Positions 9,991 to 21,499 are shown, counted from the stretch's first letter. The stretch is DNA of 64,000 bases from Yponomeuta sedellus (GCA_934045075.1 OW203736.1:7827109-7891108); one strand, 5' to 3'. Program-made: numbers and translations. Notes: generated by a model from the letters alone, not told the origin.

Positions 9991-10051
9991 AGTTTTAAGG
10001 CTTCATAGGTTTTTGCGACCGTCACGATAGACGTAAGCATTGCCTACATCA

Positions 10052-10106
10052 CATTTACAAACAGGCACATACACATTGCTTCTGGCCTCACACTAGGATA
10101 CGAGAG
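10052..10106 (-). mobile_element. SINE-A 3' fragment
   Basis: ACAAACAGGCACATACAC then TTGCTTCTGGCC; mirrored at 13398-13450. Confidence 0.6.
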
Positions 10107-10721
10107 TTCCCACGCCTAAGAGTTTGATGTTTTATCGAACGACTTAAAATGATGACGGCCCAAAGGCATCGGATTACATTTTACATTGTACATTGAGATT
10201 CAGCAAACAGAATATAATTCTTTACGTTGAAATAAAATTTGATTGAGTCCGAAACGCGAGTGACAGGCCCCACTGCTTGTGAGACACAAAAGGGATAAGT
10301 CCATAGAGTTGGGTCGGTACGGATTCGGTTCCTCTTGGCTTTTGTCTGCCGACGATATTCATAATGCACTCGACTGCATGTTCCTGTGAGTGAGGCTACA
10401 GAGGTCACCGCTATAACGGTACGAGTGCAAACCTCTTTATGCCATTTTTTATATTTCTTTTTCTATCTATCATTTTCAAATATTTAAATTCTGTCACACA
10501 TTTCGAAGTTCCCCTCATTTTCATCATTACCACCTCACACATTGACTAGATCTGACTATTTTATCTGCGTATCCGTTTTTTCTGTTTTATTATAAAATAA
10601 ACAGTATAAATAAAGCAAAAGTTGAAGTCGTTCCAGTTTTATTATTTATAAAAGTTTTACAACACCACAGGTGTATACAAATAGCTGCAGCGGAAGACTT
10701 GTTTTTTATATATTAAACGGG

Positions 10722-10830
10722 TCTAACCACGATTATTTATTAGCTAAAACGTAATTACATCAATTCCCGATTTTTAATGCCCGACGACCGGCTTTAATAT
10801 ATAACTATGTATGAACATAGTGAGTCATTA
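10722..10830. mobile_element. FB fragment
   Basis: TAACCACGATTATTTATTAG with AAAACGTAATTAC and the ATATATAACTATGTATG flank; mirrored at 12672-12781. Confidence 0.5.
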
Positions 10831-10845
10831 AAAATCATCATCATC

Positions 10846-11000
10846 AACCCATTATGTTCCCACCGAGGGGCACGGTCTCTTCTCTAAGGAAAGTCTAGGC
10901 CATACTCCACCACGGGGGCCAAGTGCGGATTGGTGGAGGCTTGCAAGACTAGTAGCTGGTCTTACTGTCAAAAGTTTTCAACCCCAAGGCTTAAGACTTG
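10846..11000 (-). mobile_element. SINE-5S tail (variant)
   Basis: CATCATCAACCCATTATGTT, TCTCTTCTCTAAGGAAAG and CCACCACGGGGGCC; the same variant occurs at 18026 and 7550. Mirrored at 12500-12660. Confidence 0.6.
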
Positions 11001-11374
11001 GCTATAAGACTGCCATCTATCAATAATAAAGTAAAAATAAGCACTTGGAACGATAAATTAAAGGAAATAATGTTAAAGTAGGTAAATATTGGTTGAACGA
11101 GACTTGAATACTGTGTTCAAGGCTCATTTAGCCAATATATGATAATAATATGTTATGTTAGTTTAAAATAGTTATAGGAACTTATTTTTGTGTAAGAAAA
11201 TAAATAGGTACTTACATTACTAAGTATATGTATCTGTAAAATAATAAAATTAAGCCTTAAGTTATAAGAGCGCAACGCCAACAAACTGCACTGCAGTTTG
11301 GCGAAATTTGTAAAACAAAAAATGTTAAGGTTATTTTCTGCTATTAATAAAAAAAACATCGTTAAGAAATACAA

Positions 11375-11555
11375 TACAAACCGGGGGGTGGGCAACAGCG
11401 CCCTCTGCAGTACAATTCCACCAAACTGCGATCCCCAACCCGCATGCCCAGCGTGGGGATTATGGGCATTACCCCCCAATGATGGTACAACCATGCGCTC
11501 ATTAGGGGAGGGCTATGTCCAACAGTGGACTAATATAGCCTGAAGAAGAAGAAGA
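11375..11555 (+). mobile_element. RTE-tail
   Basis: ACAAACCGGGGGGTGGGC to GTGGACTAATATAGCCTG with a GAAGAAGAAG tail; mirrored at 11945-12125. One arm has GGGATTATGGG where the other reads the complement of GGCGATTATGGG, a single-base difference. Confidence 0.75.
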
Positions 11556-11642
11556 TGAGAAGAAATCCGTCTTCTTTTTAAGTTTTTTGATAGTATAGGC
11601 ATGACCTTTACTTGTAGCAACAAAATTATAGCAACTAGCTCG

Positions 11643-11858
11643 GGTCTAAATCAGGTTTTGTTGGCAACTCTAGCAAGTGTGCCAACATTGAAAAATTCAT
11701 TCCCTCCAAAGCAGCACGAATGTGTGCACATGTAATACATAATTGTACCTTGTTTTTATTTAATTATATTCAGTTTGTCGTCAAAATCTTGGTTTTCATG
11801 ATAAATTCTTCGCATCCATCAGCAACATACAGTCTACGCTCAACACATGTGTTGGTTA
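11643..11858. repeat. Palindrome spacer, half of fold-back unit F
   Basis: From about 11656 it reads GTTTTGTTGGCAACTCTAGC to CAACACATGTGTTG. The same sequence, same orientation, begins directly after the right arm at 14342. The spacer stops at the natural symmetry centre (ACACATGTGT) of that fold-back. Confidence 0.85.
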
Positions 11859-14342
11859 CGAGCTAGTTGCTATAATTTTGTTGCTACAAATAAAGGTCAT
11901 GCCTATACTATCAAAAAACTTAAAAAGAAGACGGATTTCTTCTCATCTTCTTCTTCTTCAGGCTATATTAGTCCACTGTTGGACATAGCCCTCCCCTAAT
12001 GAGCGCATGGTTGTACCATCATTGGGGGGTAATGCCCATAATCGCCACGCTGGGCATGCGGGTTGGGGATCGCAGTTTGGTGGAATTGTACTGCAGAGGG
12101 CGCTGTTGCCCACCCCCCGGTTTGTATTGTATTTCTTAACGATGTTTTTTTTATTAATAGCAGAAAATAACCTTAACATTTTTTGTTTTACAAATTTCGC
12201 CAAACTGCAGTGCAGTTTGTTGGCGTTGCGCTCTTATAACTTAAGGCTTAATTTTATTATTTTACAGATACATATACTTAGTAATGTAAGTACCTATTTA
12301 TTTTCTTACACAAAAATAAGTTCCTATAACTATTTTAAACTAACATAACATATTATTATCATATATTGGCTAAATGAGCCTTGAACACAGTATTCAAGTC
12401 TCGTTCAACCAATATTTACCTACTTTAACATTATTTCCTTTAATTTATCGTTCCAAGTGCTTATTTTTACTTTATTATTGATAGATGGCAGTCTTATAGC
12501 CAAGTCTTAAGCCTTGGGGTTGAAAACTTTTGACAGTAAGACCAGCTACTAGTCTTGCAAGCCTCCACCAATCCGCACTTGGCCCCCGTGGTGGAGTATG
12601 GCCTAGACTTTCCTTAGAGAAGAGACCGTGCCCCTCGGTGGGAACATAATGGGTTGATGATGATGATTTTTAATGACTCACTATGTTCATACATAGTTAT
12701 ATATTAAAGCCGGTCGTCGGGCATTAAAAATCGGGAATTGATGTAATTACGTTTTAGCTAATAAATAATCGTGGTTAGACCCGTTTAATATATAAAAAAC
12801 AAGTCTTCCGCTGCAGCTATTTGTATACACCTGTGGTGTTGTAAAACTTTTATAAATAATAAAACTGGAACGACTTCAACTTTTGCTTTATTTATACTGT
12901 TTATTTTATAATAAAACAGAAAAAACGGATACGCAGATAAAATAGTCAGATCTAGTCAATGTGTGAGGTGGTAATGATGAAAATGAGGGAAACTTCGAAA
13001 TGCGTGACAGAATTTAAATATTTGAAAATGATAGAAAAAGAAATATAAAAAATGGCATAAAGAGGTCTGCACCGTTATACCGTTATAGCGGTGACCTCTG
13101 TAGCCTCACTCACAGGAACATGCAGTCGAGTGCATTATGAATATCGTCGGCAGACAAAAGCCAAGAGGAGCCGAATCCGTACCGACCCAACTCTATGGAC
13201 TTATCCCTTTTGTGTCTCACAAGCAGTGGGGCCTGTCACTCGCGTTTCGAACTCAATCAAATTTTATTTCAACGTAAAGAATTAAATTCTGTTTGCTGAA
13301 TCTCAATGTACAGTGTAAAATGTAATCCGATGCCTTTGGGCCGTCATCTTTTTAAGTCGTTCGATAAAACATCAAACTCTCAGGCGTGGGTACTCTCGTA
13401 TCCTAGTGTGAGGCCAGAAGCAATGTGTATGTGCCTGTTTGTAAATGTGATGTAGGCAATGCTTACGTCTATCGTGACGGTCGCAAAAACCTATGAAGCC
13501 TTAAAACTCCCGGCATGGGTGGAATTTTTAGCCTCTAAATAGATTTTTGAAAATTGTCCTTGCACGGGTTAGTGCATTAAAAATAGTATAATCATGTGGT
13601 TATGTACAGCGATGTCATTCCGACGTAAAAACCTAACTGCAAAGTAGGTACTCGGGGCTGCAAGTGATGCAAATTACTTCAGCCAGATGTCGCTGCCTGT
13701 ACGTAATAGAGAGAATATTGTAAAGAGGTTCGAAATTTCACTGATGCTGGTGAGTCACCCATTAGCTCATTGGGAAAGTGCGCTGGCACGGATATCCAGA
13801 GGTCGCGGGTTCGAATCCCGGCATGGGTGGAATTTATAGCCTCTAAATAGGTTTTTGAAAATTGTCCTTAGCTCGGGTTCAAAGTAGCACAGAAACTACG
13901 ATCAGTGAACGTTACAAGATAGACTAGGTGTCCTTTTCAAAATCTAGGTAATTTTGGTGAAGAAATAGACAAGACTCCAAACTTAGTCATTTTAAAGTCC
14001 TTAAGATAGAATTGACATATATTCCTTTATTTCAATTGCAGACATCATTGTTATATCAATAATAATTTTGTTATAGTAGCTGAACCGCATTTCTGGCAAG
14101 CTTATTATGTCCTCAGGGATCTTTTCGTTACCTCCTGCGGTTGACTGGTAGAAAATGCTTATGGCGTTAAGTTCGCCGCATTGTACAATTTTATGGTGCA
14201 ATAAAGTATTAATAATAATAATCTTATTGTGAAAAAGTTTACGTGTAGTGTCCCATAAAGGATGCTGTAACCTATGGCAGCCTAATCTTGGGAACGAAAG
14301 TGTATGTTTATTTCTAGTACTTACATTGATATGATGAAATCG
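11859..14342 (-). repeat. Right arm of 5.2-kb palindrome
   Basis: Reverse complement of 9149-11642, ending GATATGATGAAATCG. Contents mirror the left arm: RTE-tail, SINE-5S tail, FB, SINE-A fragment, SINE-B, LINE end. Small differences, such as GTGCGCTGGCACGG against the left arm's GTACC complement, show the arms are not a simple copy of one read. Confidence 0.95.
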
Positions 14343-14971
14343 TTTTGTTGGCGACTCTAGCAAGTGTGCCAACATTGAAAAATTCATTCCCTCCAAAGCA
14401 GCACGAATGTGTGCATATGTAATACATATGTACCTAGTTTTTATTTAATTATATTCAGTTTGCTGTTTGCATCAGCAACATACAGTCTACGCTCAACACA
14501 TGTGTTGAGCATAGACTGTATGTTGCTGATGGAGGCGAAGAATTTATCATGAAAACCAAGATCTTGACGACAAACTGAATATAATTAAATAAAAACAAGG
14601 TAGGTACATATGTATTAGAAAGAAAGAAAACATTTATTTAAATTGCCACGAATGCACACACATAGAAAATTACACAGTAATGGGAAAGATGAACATCAAT
14701 TAGGAAGTAAAAAAAACAGTAAAATCTTCTAACAAGCTATTGTGCCTCCGTGGCAAGAAAAAAATGTCACCAACTCAGCATGCATTGCTGGTGTGTGCTG
14801 TGAATAACACATCACCAGCAAAACTGATTTTCAGTTGGGACCGGTTTTTTTTTGTTCCTCGCTACCCGGTAAAATATACATGTTACATGTTATTACATGT
14901 GCACACATTCGTGCTGCTTTGGAGGGAATGAATTTCTCAATGTTGGTACACTTGCTAGAGTTGCCAACAGG
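14343..14971. mobile_element. Fold-back unit F, interrupted
   Basis: Left half (TTTTGTTGGCGACTCTAGC to CTCAACACA) pairs with a right half in two pieces: 14501-14608, and 14882-14971 ending TTGCTAGAGTTGCCAACAG. The centre (14470-14531) is a nearly perfect hairpin GCATCAGCAACATACAGTC/complement. The left half lacks an internal stretch present in the spacer copy. No coding capacity; possibly a fold-back MITE. Confidence 0.7.
14609..14880 (-). mobile_element. Insertion in unit F, LINE-like 3' end
   Basis: Separates two pieces of the right half of F. It opens with AGAAAGAAAGAAAACATTTA, the complement of a TAAATGTTTTC tail with TTTCT repeats, as LINE 3' ends on the minus strand do. Short frames inside (14740-14931) have no recognisable domain. 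Confidence 0.4.
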
Positions 14972-15239
14972 TTTGCTGAAATAGTAGCGCTTCAAAGTTC
15001 GGCGGTGTTGTGCAAAGACATTGTCACTCTTGGCGACACGCTAGAACAATCTTGTTCAAACAAGAAATCTGGGGAGCGATCCTCGAGTTTACACGTCTAT
15101 GATCAACAGGTTCGGTGCTGACTTCGTTAAATAATTACGAGAAATATCCACGGTTCCGCTTGACAAGCACTTTGACTGTCTCTATAAATCGTGTTTTGGA
15201 ATATTCAGACACCCAAAATACGTATTTCTGGAAGCTAGC

Positions 15240-15390
15240 TTAGATAGATATAGAGAACACTTTATTGCACAACCAGATAAATATTACAACCATGATTCTT
15301 AAATCTAAGTTATGTTATACAATTGGCGGCCTTATCGCTAAGAGCGATCTCTTCCAGACAACCTTAGCTAGGTTAGCTGGAAGAAAATAT
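15240..15390 (-). mobile_element. CR1-tail LINE 3' fragment
   Basis: ACTTTATTGCACAACC, then ATACAATTGGCGGCCTTATC and GCGATCTCTTCCAGACAACC: complement of the AATAAGGCCGC LINE end. Confidence 0.65.
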
Positions 15391-15448
15391 GTTTTAGTGC
15401 AAAAAAGAATTTTTCATTCGTTCATTCATTTTCATTCATATTTCTTAA

Positions 15449-15775
15449 GAATTCACGCTCGTCACCTAATCAAACCGAGTGATTGGAATTAAATACTTGA
15501 GTTAAGCAACAACAGGCGCTGTCAGGTACAGGATGGGTGACCGTCCCGAGACTACCTCTAGTGGCATTTTTTCTGAGCGCTTCCATGCTTCGCGAGGCAC
15601 GTTAAGACGTTGGTGCCGGCTGTCATGTAATGGCAGAAATAACTTGTGACAGCAAGACCCGACACTTTCTTACAATGCTCCACCACCCCGGACTTGGCCT
15701 CCATAGTGTAGTATGGCCTAACCTTCCGACGATGCAAGAAGAGACCCGTGCCCCAGCTCTGGGGATATCGAAGCA
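15449..15775 (+). mobile_element. SINE-5S, near full length
   Basis: The head GTTAAGCAACAACAGGCGC, then CAGGTACAGGATGGGTGACC, resembles the 5S rRNA A box, intermediate element and C box in order. The body follows: GGCACGTTAAGACGTTGGTG to AGAGACCCGTGCCCCAGC. Confidence 0.75.
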
Positions 15776-15779
15776 AAAG

Positions 15780-16012
15780 ATGATATCGATGCAAAAGATA
15801 AGGCCTCTGACTTAGATACTGCAATAACATGACAACCGGGACTAACGGCTTAGCGTGCCTTGCGAAGCACAGAAGCGCTCGGAAAAAATGTCACTAGCGG
15901 TAGTCACGGGACTGGCACCCATCCTACACCTGATCGCGCCTGTCGTTGCTTAACTCAAGTGATTGATTCCAATTATTCGGCTACGACCAGGCTACGAGAG
16001 CTTCGTTTTTTG
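15780..16012 (-). mobile_element. SINE-5S 5' half, inverted to the previous copy
   Basis: GTGCCTTGCGAAGCACAGAA, CACTAGCGGTAGTCACGGGA and GTTGCTTAACTCAAGTGATT are the inverted head. The two copies are tail to tail with only a few bases between them, so either an inverted duplication or two insertions at one spot. Confidence 0.7.
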
Positions 16013-16249
16013 CATATTAAATTCCATTAAATTAAAACCGATCACTTCGAGAATTAGCGCCAAGGTAACATTTTATTATGGAAGTTTTTCGTCCAGCGTG
16101 GGACGGTTTTATTGTTTTACCCAGTGTTTTTATGTCTGTCCTCTCTGTGAAAGGCGAAGTTATGTTGCGATTCCGCCGGAACTTTAATCGGATTACGCTT
16201 GGACAGTGTGCCTTCCGTTTTATGTTATTTCTAAAATTTAATTACGAGT
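16013..16249. other. Intergenic, nothing recognised
   Basis: A 74-codon frame (15963-16187) overlaps the SINE-5S head and is not supported. Confidence 0.4.
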
Positions 16250-16333
16250 GACTGCCTCTTTGGTTAAGCGGTTAATACGCTTGACTGCCAAAACAGAGGT
16301 CGCGGGTCTAATTTCTACTAGAGGCCACGGAGT

Positions 16334-16376
<43 letters not shown>
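16250..16376 (+). mobile_element. tRNA-like SINE head with GA microsatellite
   Basis: GACTGCCTCTTTGGTTAAGC then GGTTAATACGCTTGACTGCC and a degenerate B box (GCGGGTCTAATTTC) resemble SINE-D/E heads. A GA run at 16336-16376 replaces the body. Confidence 0.45.
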
Positions 16377-16379
<3 letters not shown>

Positions 16380-16465
16380 AACACTTCATTTCACAACCAG
16401 AAAAAAGAATACAACTATGATTTCGTAAATCTAAGTGAAATCTAAATAAAAAACAAAAATGGGCT

Positions 16466-17255
16466 AGGTAAAAAATATGTGCTTCCAAAAGTTTACTTTA
16501 AAAAATAACACAGTATAGACGTATTTGCTCGTGAGCAGCATCTTATTACGCCAGCGAAGATTTATCATCCAGGGTCTCTCAAAAATTAGTCGGCAAATAA
16601 ACACTTAATTCCGGATTCACTTACTTCATTTTTTAACGAAAGACTCCAACTAACTTTCGCTCGATGGTCGAGAGATAATTTCAACCAACCTCTGGCCGAG
16701 TGGTCGGAGGTGGCCCAATATCTAGACTGAATTGGGCGAGGCCTTTGCCTAGCAGTGGTACACAAATATAAAGGCTGGGTAAAAAATATGTGCTTCCAAA
16801 AGTTTACTTTAAAAAATAACACTGTATAGACGTATTTGCTCGGGAGCAGCATCTTATTACGCCAGCAAAGATTTATCATCCAGCGTCTCTCAAAAATTTG
16901 TCGGCAAATAAACACTGAATTCCGGATTAACTTACTTAATTTTTTAACGAAAGTCTCCGACCCAGTTTCGCTCCCTGGTCGAGAGATAATCTCGACCAAC
17001 ATCTGGCCAAGTGGTCGGAGGTGGCCCACTACGGAAATATCTACATTGAATTGGGCGAGGCCTTTGCTCAGCAGTGGGAAACAAATATTGAGGCTAGGTG
17101 AAAAATATGTGCTTCCAAAAGTTTACTTCCAAAATAACACTGTATAGAAGTATTTGCTCGGGAGCAGGGAGCAGCATCTTATTACGCCAGCGAAGATTTA
17201 TCATCCAGCGTCTCTCAAAAATTAGTCGGCAAATAGACAGACGGGAAAACCAAAT
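16466..17255. repeat. Tandem repeat, period about 311-319 bp, 2.5 copies
   Basis: TATGTGCTTCCAAAAGTTTA occurs at 16476, 16787 and 17106. Each unit carries GCAGCATCTTATTACGCCAG, CAAAAATTAGTCGGC and, in the first two, GGGCGAGGCCTTTGC...AGCAGTGG, an RTE-like 3' end. Minus-strand frames of up to 147 codons across it repeat the same residues and are fortuitous. Confidence 0.85.
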
Positions 17256-17937
17256 TGCTCTTTTGAATGTAACAAACTGAAACGGGGGTCCATTCATATA
17301 AATTGACGCCCCCAACTCGCCCGTTTTGATCTTTGTGCCGCAGGTAATAGGATTTACTTTTGTTTACTCCGAAGCCTAACAGACTGGCTGGTTAGCTTTT
17401 TGTAGGACAGCGAGCCGTTGAAAATGAAGTTTCTGTCTCAGTGCCGTTTTACTGCTTTTTAAACTACATTGAAGGGCACTTTGACTGTTTTCCGACCTGA
17501 TAGAAAACATAATACCGCGATGTTTTCTACCATCAGACGCCAAAGTAAGCATTCTTTGCCCCTTTGTTTTCCTTTTTAATAAAGAAACAAATAGTTTAAT
17601 TATTACTTTACTTATAACTCATTTATAAATTTACGTACATGCATAAATAACCTCGCGCCTGTATTCCAGAGGGGTAGGCAGAGACCAGGTACTGGCATTT
17701 GCTACGATGCAGACAGATCACCTTCGCTTCATCAACGTTCATAAGCCGTAGCATACACGCACGCCGATTCTGGGTACTTTTTATGTTCCCCTTTGCTAAT
17801 ACGTCCCTTTTTTGTCGATAAATTTATAAAGTTGTTTATAAAATTGTTTCTGCATAAAACATTTAGGATTATAACCAACTGAATGTTATAAAGTAATTAT
17901 ATTTTTTATATTTTTGAATCATTATTTAATTAAGGTA
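17256..17937. other. Intergenic, nothing recognised
   Basis: Contains a small imperfect hairpin (ATAGAAAACATAATACC/GATGTTTTCTACCAT, about 17500-17535). No gene supported. Confidence 0.4.
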
Positions 17938-18020
17938 TTTGTGTGTGTCTATGGGTGTGTGTGTGTATATGTGTGTGTGTGTGTTTATGTGCATGTGTAT
18001 TTGCATGTGTGTGTATGCAA
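17938..18020. repeat. GT-rich microsatellite
   Basis: Interrupted TGTGTG runs. Confidence 0.8.
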
Positions 18021-18025
18021 TGAGT

Positions 18026-18165
18026 AATCATCATCAACCCATAATGTTCCTACCCAGGGGCACGGGTCTCTTCCCTAAGGAAGGTATAGACCATACTCCA
18101 CCACGGGGGTCAAGTCCGGATTGGTGGAGGCTTGTAAAAGTGGCTGGTCTTAGTGTCAGAATCCA
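18026..18165 (-). mobile_element. SINE-5S tail (variant)
   Basis: ATCATCATCAACCCATAATG, CTTCCCTAAGGAAGGTATAG and CCACCACGGGGGTCAAGTCC. Confidence 0.6.
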
Positions 18166-18547
18166 ATGAGTTATATATTTCTTAAATTATTCGTTTAATT
18201 TACAACCCAGGTCTGTGGCAGTTACAGGTGGTGCTATAAAAAAATAAAAGTTGCTTTTCACCGACATGACAAAACCGTCCATTAAAATGTTTGACGCCAA
18301 AAAGGACTGAAAATTGCCTGCCCGCCAGTCCTGCTATATCAACACTGAATTTGTGAGGCCCAGGACAATAGGTCGCCAGTGCTACGGAACAGCTGCCGCT
18401 GGTTCCCAGGCAACTGTTTACACGCCGCGAAAAATACCATGAAAAATTCTTCGGAACGAAGCTGCGCGGTGCTTACTTGCGCCCGAAATGGAATTAAAAT
18501 CATTACTTTTTGTATACTAAGTTTTTTTCAAAAATGGGACATCATAC

Positions 18548-18740
18548 ACCGTGACAACTATTTTTAGAACCTACAGCAGAGGTGATTCTTACGCAACCAG
18601 TAGTCATCTTTGAACAGTATTTTTATTTAGCAGATACCTCTGCTGTAGGTTGTAAAAATAGTTGTCAAGTTTCTTAAGATTTATTAACCAATGTGACAAC
18701 TATGTTTAGAACCTACAGCAGAGCTATCTGCTTACACAAC
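18548..18740. repeat. Fold-back repeat around an ACTATTTTTAGAACC motif
   Basis: GTGACAACTATTTTTAGAAC with CTACAGCAGAGG at 18549 is inverted at 18636-18668 and repeated directly at 18691-18722. The motif also appears near 40905. It may be a small MITE; ends are undefined. Confidence 0.55.
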
Positions 18741-18960
18741 CAGTAAAGCCATCTTTCAACAGTACTTTTATGGAACAAAAACAAAAATATTAAGGGATCC
18801 GTATAAGTATAGGTTTACGCAAAAATCCTAATTATAAATAATGTATAAATATTCATGGACACATTATACAGATCTCGTTAGCCCTATACTAAGTACAACT
18901 AATTGACTTGTGGTACAGGAGCTAACTTGGCGATATTTTTAATATAATAAACACATAGAT

Positions 18961-19075
18961 AACATCCAAGACCCGAGACAACTAGAAAAGTTCAACTCCT
19001 AGTTTGACCCGGCCGGGGATCAAACCCGGGACCTTTGGTTTTACAGACAGCGTGTCAAACCGCTGCGTCACCGAG
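18961..19075 (-). mobile_element. SINE-D
   Basis: AACATCCAAGACCCGAGAC, then GGCCGGGGATCAAACCCGGG (inverted B box) and AAACCGCTGCGTCACCGAG (inverted A box). The same element is at 60894-61014 on the plus strand. Confidence 0.7.
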
Positions 19076-19139
19076 TTTTTTTTATTATTATAACAAGGAT
19101 TTTTGCTGTACCTTTTCACAAGTTACAGGTCACAGGTCC

Positions 19140-19608
19140 AATTATTATTCCGAGGGTCTTGCTGAGAGGCCAACCCATTAAAATTGTCGAAACTTTTAAA
19201 TATCTTGGCCACATCCTAGAATCGTCGTTGAAGAACGACGCTGACATGGAACTTCAGCGTCGTGCCTTGTCAATCATAGGAAATATGTTGGCACGACGTT
19301 TTTATAAAGCGAATAATATCGTAAAGACTCTGTTATTTAAAACTTTTTGTCTGAGTTTCTACACGTGCCAACTCTGGACCAAATACACGAAAGCGACTCA
19401 TGATGGCATTCGCGTTCAGTACAACAATGTATTTAGACATCTGATGGGGCTAAAGAGATACTGTAGTGCCTCAACCATGTTTGCTGACGCGCGTGTTAAC
19501 ACGTTTAATGCCATCGTGAGACTCCGCGTTGATTCATTTATGGACAGAGTTGCCACGTGTGGACCCCGTGCACCCTTTGACCCTACTTTGTTGTATAAGA
19601 AGTTCTAA
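19140..19608 (+). pseudogene. Non-LTR retrotransposon reverse transcriptase, C-terminal 150 residues
   Basis: An uninterrupted frame ending at 19608 reads IVETFKYLGHILESSLKND, then ELQRRALSIIGNMLARRF, QLWTKYTKATHDGIRVQY and FRHLMGLKRYCSASTMF. The KYLGH motif is the thumb-region segment found after the FADD box in reverse transcriptases, and the rest matches the C-terminal region of a LINE family common in insects. The catalytic part is missing because of 5' truncation near 19140. A polyadenylation signal (GAAATAAAG, 19669) and a TTA array follow. Clade not settled. Confidence 0.7.
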
Positions 19609-19675
19609 AAACTTTTCTTTTTAATTTAATTATGTTGTACCGCCTGCCTGTATGGACGCATAGTCTGAAATAAAG

Positions 19676-19994
<319 letters not shown>

Positions 19995-20104
19995 TTTATA
20001 GGACCAGTGATGGTGTTATTAGCCTGAACCCGACCTCAGCCCAAAATTTAATAGAAATTAAAAAAAATCTCTATTGCACTTCTTAGAGGCAGTATATTTA
20101 AATA

Positions 20105-20301
20105 AACATTTACATACAGGCACATACATTGCCTCTAGCCCCACACTGGGATACCCTGTGTCGTGGGAACTAGAAACAACGACTTCACAAACATGTAAAC
20201 ATCCAAGGCCCGGGGTTTTTTTTTTGTTCCCACCCGGGGTTCGAACCCGGGACTTCTTACATGGTAGGCAGATGCACAACCGCTGCGCCACAGATGTCGT
20301 C
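20105..20301 (-). mobile_element. SINE-A, near full length
   Basis: ACATTTACATACAGGCACAT to an inverted B box (GGGGTTCGAACCCGGG) and GCACAACCGCTGCGCCAC. Confidence 0.8.
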
Positions 20302-21049
20302 AAACAGAGAGGTCAGAGGTTATTTAATCTGTGGGTACAAATTTTCCCTGCTAAATCCCCACCACAGACTGAAATCCCCACCACAAAGTGAAAAAAGCCT
20401 CGAACTTTTAGCCCGGATTGTGCCGCTTGTATGGGCGGTCAGTGTCATTTTACCTCTTCCTGTTAATTATTCATTTATAGCTGTATTTTGGTGAATTAGA
20501 GTATGAAAATTGTGTAAACAGTAATAGATACTAAGCAGATCATATTATAAGTGTTAGTTCAGTGCTAGTGAATGAGTAATTAGTGAAAATAGTGAGACAA
20601 AGTTCAAAGTAGTGTCAAAATGGCGTAGATAGTGAAATTCATCTCGTCATTTGAATATCATGTAACTTTATTGATAATTTTATTAGCATTACAAGTATAA
20701 TAATCGGATAGGGAATTTTATGCAGATTGTAGTGATATATAACACTTATTGAATAATTACGTAGTACTTTCTTTAATTTGAGAAATGCGGAACTGTGTCC
20801 ACAAAAAAGATGCAAAAAAATGGCGGTGCGAAATGACCCTGCACTATGCGGCACCTTTGAACTTTCTTTTGTCCGAGCGCGTCGGGCGCTAGAGGGGTTA
20901 ATCAGCGTTTACCGAGTGTTTTTAGCAATCGTTTTTTAAAAACAAAACTTGCTAGAATGTTAACTAAAACCAGCTGTTTGTGGATGACCGTTCTTGGATA
21001 TGAGTCACGCATTTCACTGCCTTACTAACTCAGGTTTCCTAGCGATATA
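20302..21049. other. Unassigned, possible 5' untranslated region of an element
   Basis: Around 20540-20640 the plus strand has short A-rich phrases (GTGAATGAGTAATTAGTGAA) typical of 5' leaders, followed by no open frame. Nothing firmer can be said. Confidence 0.2.
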
Positions 21050-21190
21050 GTGTAATTGAAATATCGGAACTAATATGACACTTAATTTCGAAATCAGAAC
21101 TCGATCATCAGTACAAAAACCGGCGAAAATTGGCGAAAACCGAAGCCTACTCTAGAGCACGACGTATATTCTAAAAGCTAACAGACTGTA
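21050..21190 (+). repeat. Dispersed repeat, inverted copy at 59640
   Basis: AAATATCGGAACTAATATGA, CTTAATTTCGAAATCAGAAC, CGAAGCCTACTCTAGAGC and TATTCTAAAAGCTAACAGAC. The last motif is direct and the rest inverted at 59640-59825. Confidence 0.65.
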
Positions 21191-21499
21191 TACAACAGTT
21201 GTGGACATTGGTCAAAGTGTGATCAAAAAGTCCAAACCTCTTGAAAAAACCGAATAACCAAAGTGTTGAAACATCTGTCTGTCTGCGCTTGAAATTTCCA
21301 GTTGGTATCCTGAGAGAGGCAGAGAAAAAGTACTGGCTGATTGAAAAAAAAAAAGAATGAATGGCTAGCCATAGCTCTAGTTTGGTAACCTTTTGTGTCC
21401 ATTTTACAATAAAGTTTTGCATTTCAATGCATGGAATACATGAAACGAAACTGTGATTTTTTTTCTGCCTCAAATATTGTAAGTAAGGATAATTATTAA

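Larger units (their letters stand above)
9149..11642 (+). repeat. Left arm of 5.2-kb palindrome
   Basis: Begins CGATTTCATCATATC and ends CAACTAGCTCG; the complement of the whole stretch lies at 11859-14342. Sampled alignment shows high identity with single-base differences and an indel of about 45 bp near 9575-9620 that is absent from the right arm. The arm contains a LINE end, SINE-B, a SINE-A fragment, FB, a SINE-5S tail and an RTE-tail, all mirrored. Any open frame here has a twin on the opposite strand in the other arm. Confidence 0.95.

Noticed and set aside
11153..12348. Two pairs of matching 81- and 113-codon frames on opposite strands
   Set aside because: They are mirror images created by the palindrome arms and translate an RTE-tail plus AT-rich DNA.
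16586..17147. 147- and 103-codon frames
   Set aside because: They lie on opposite strands of the 315-bp tandem repeat and repeat the same residues each period.
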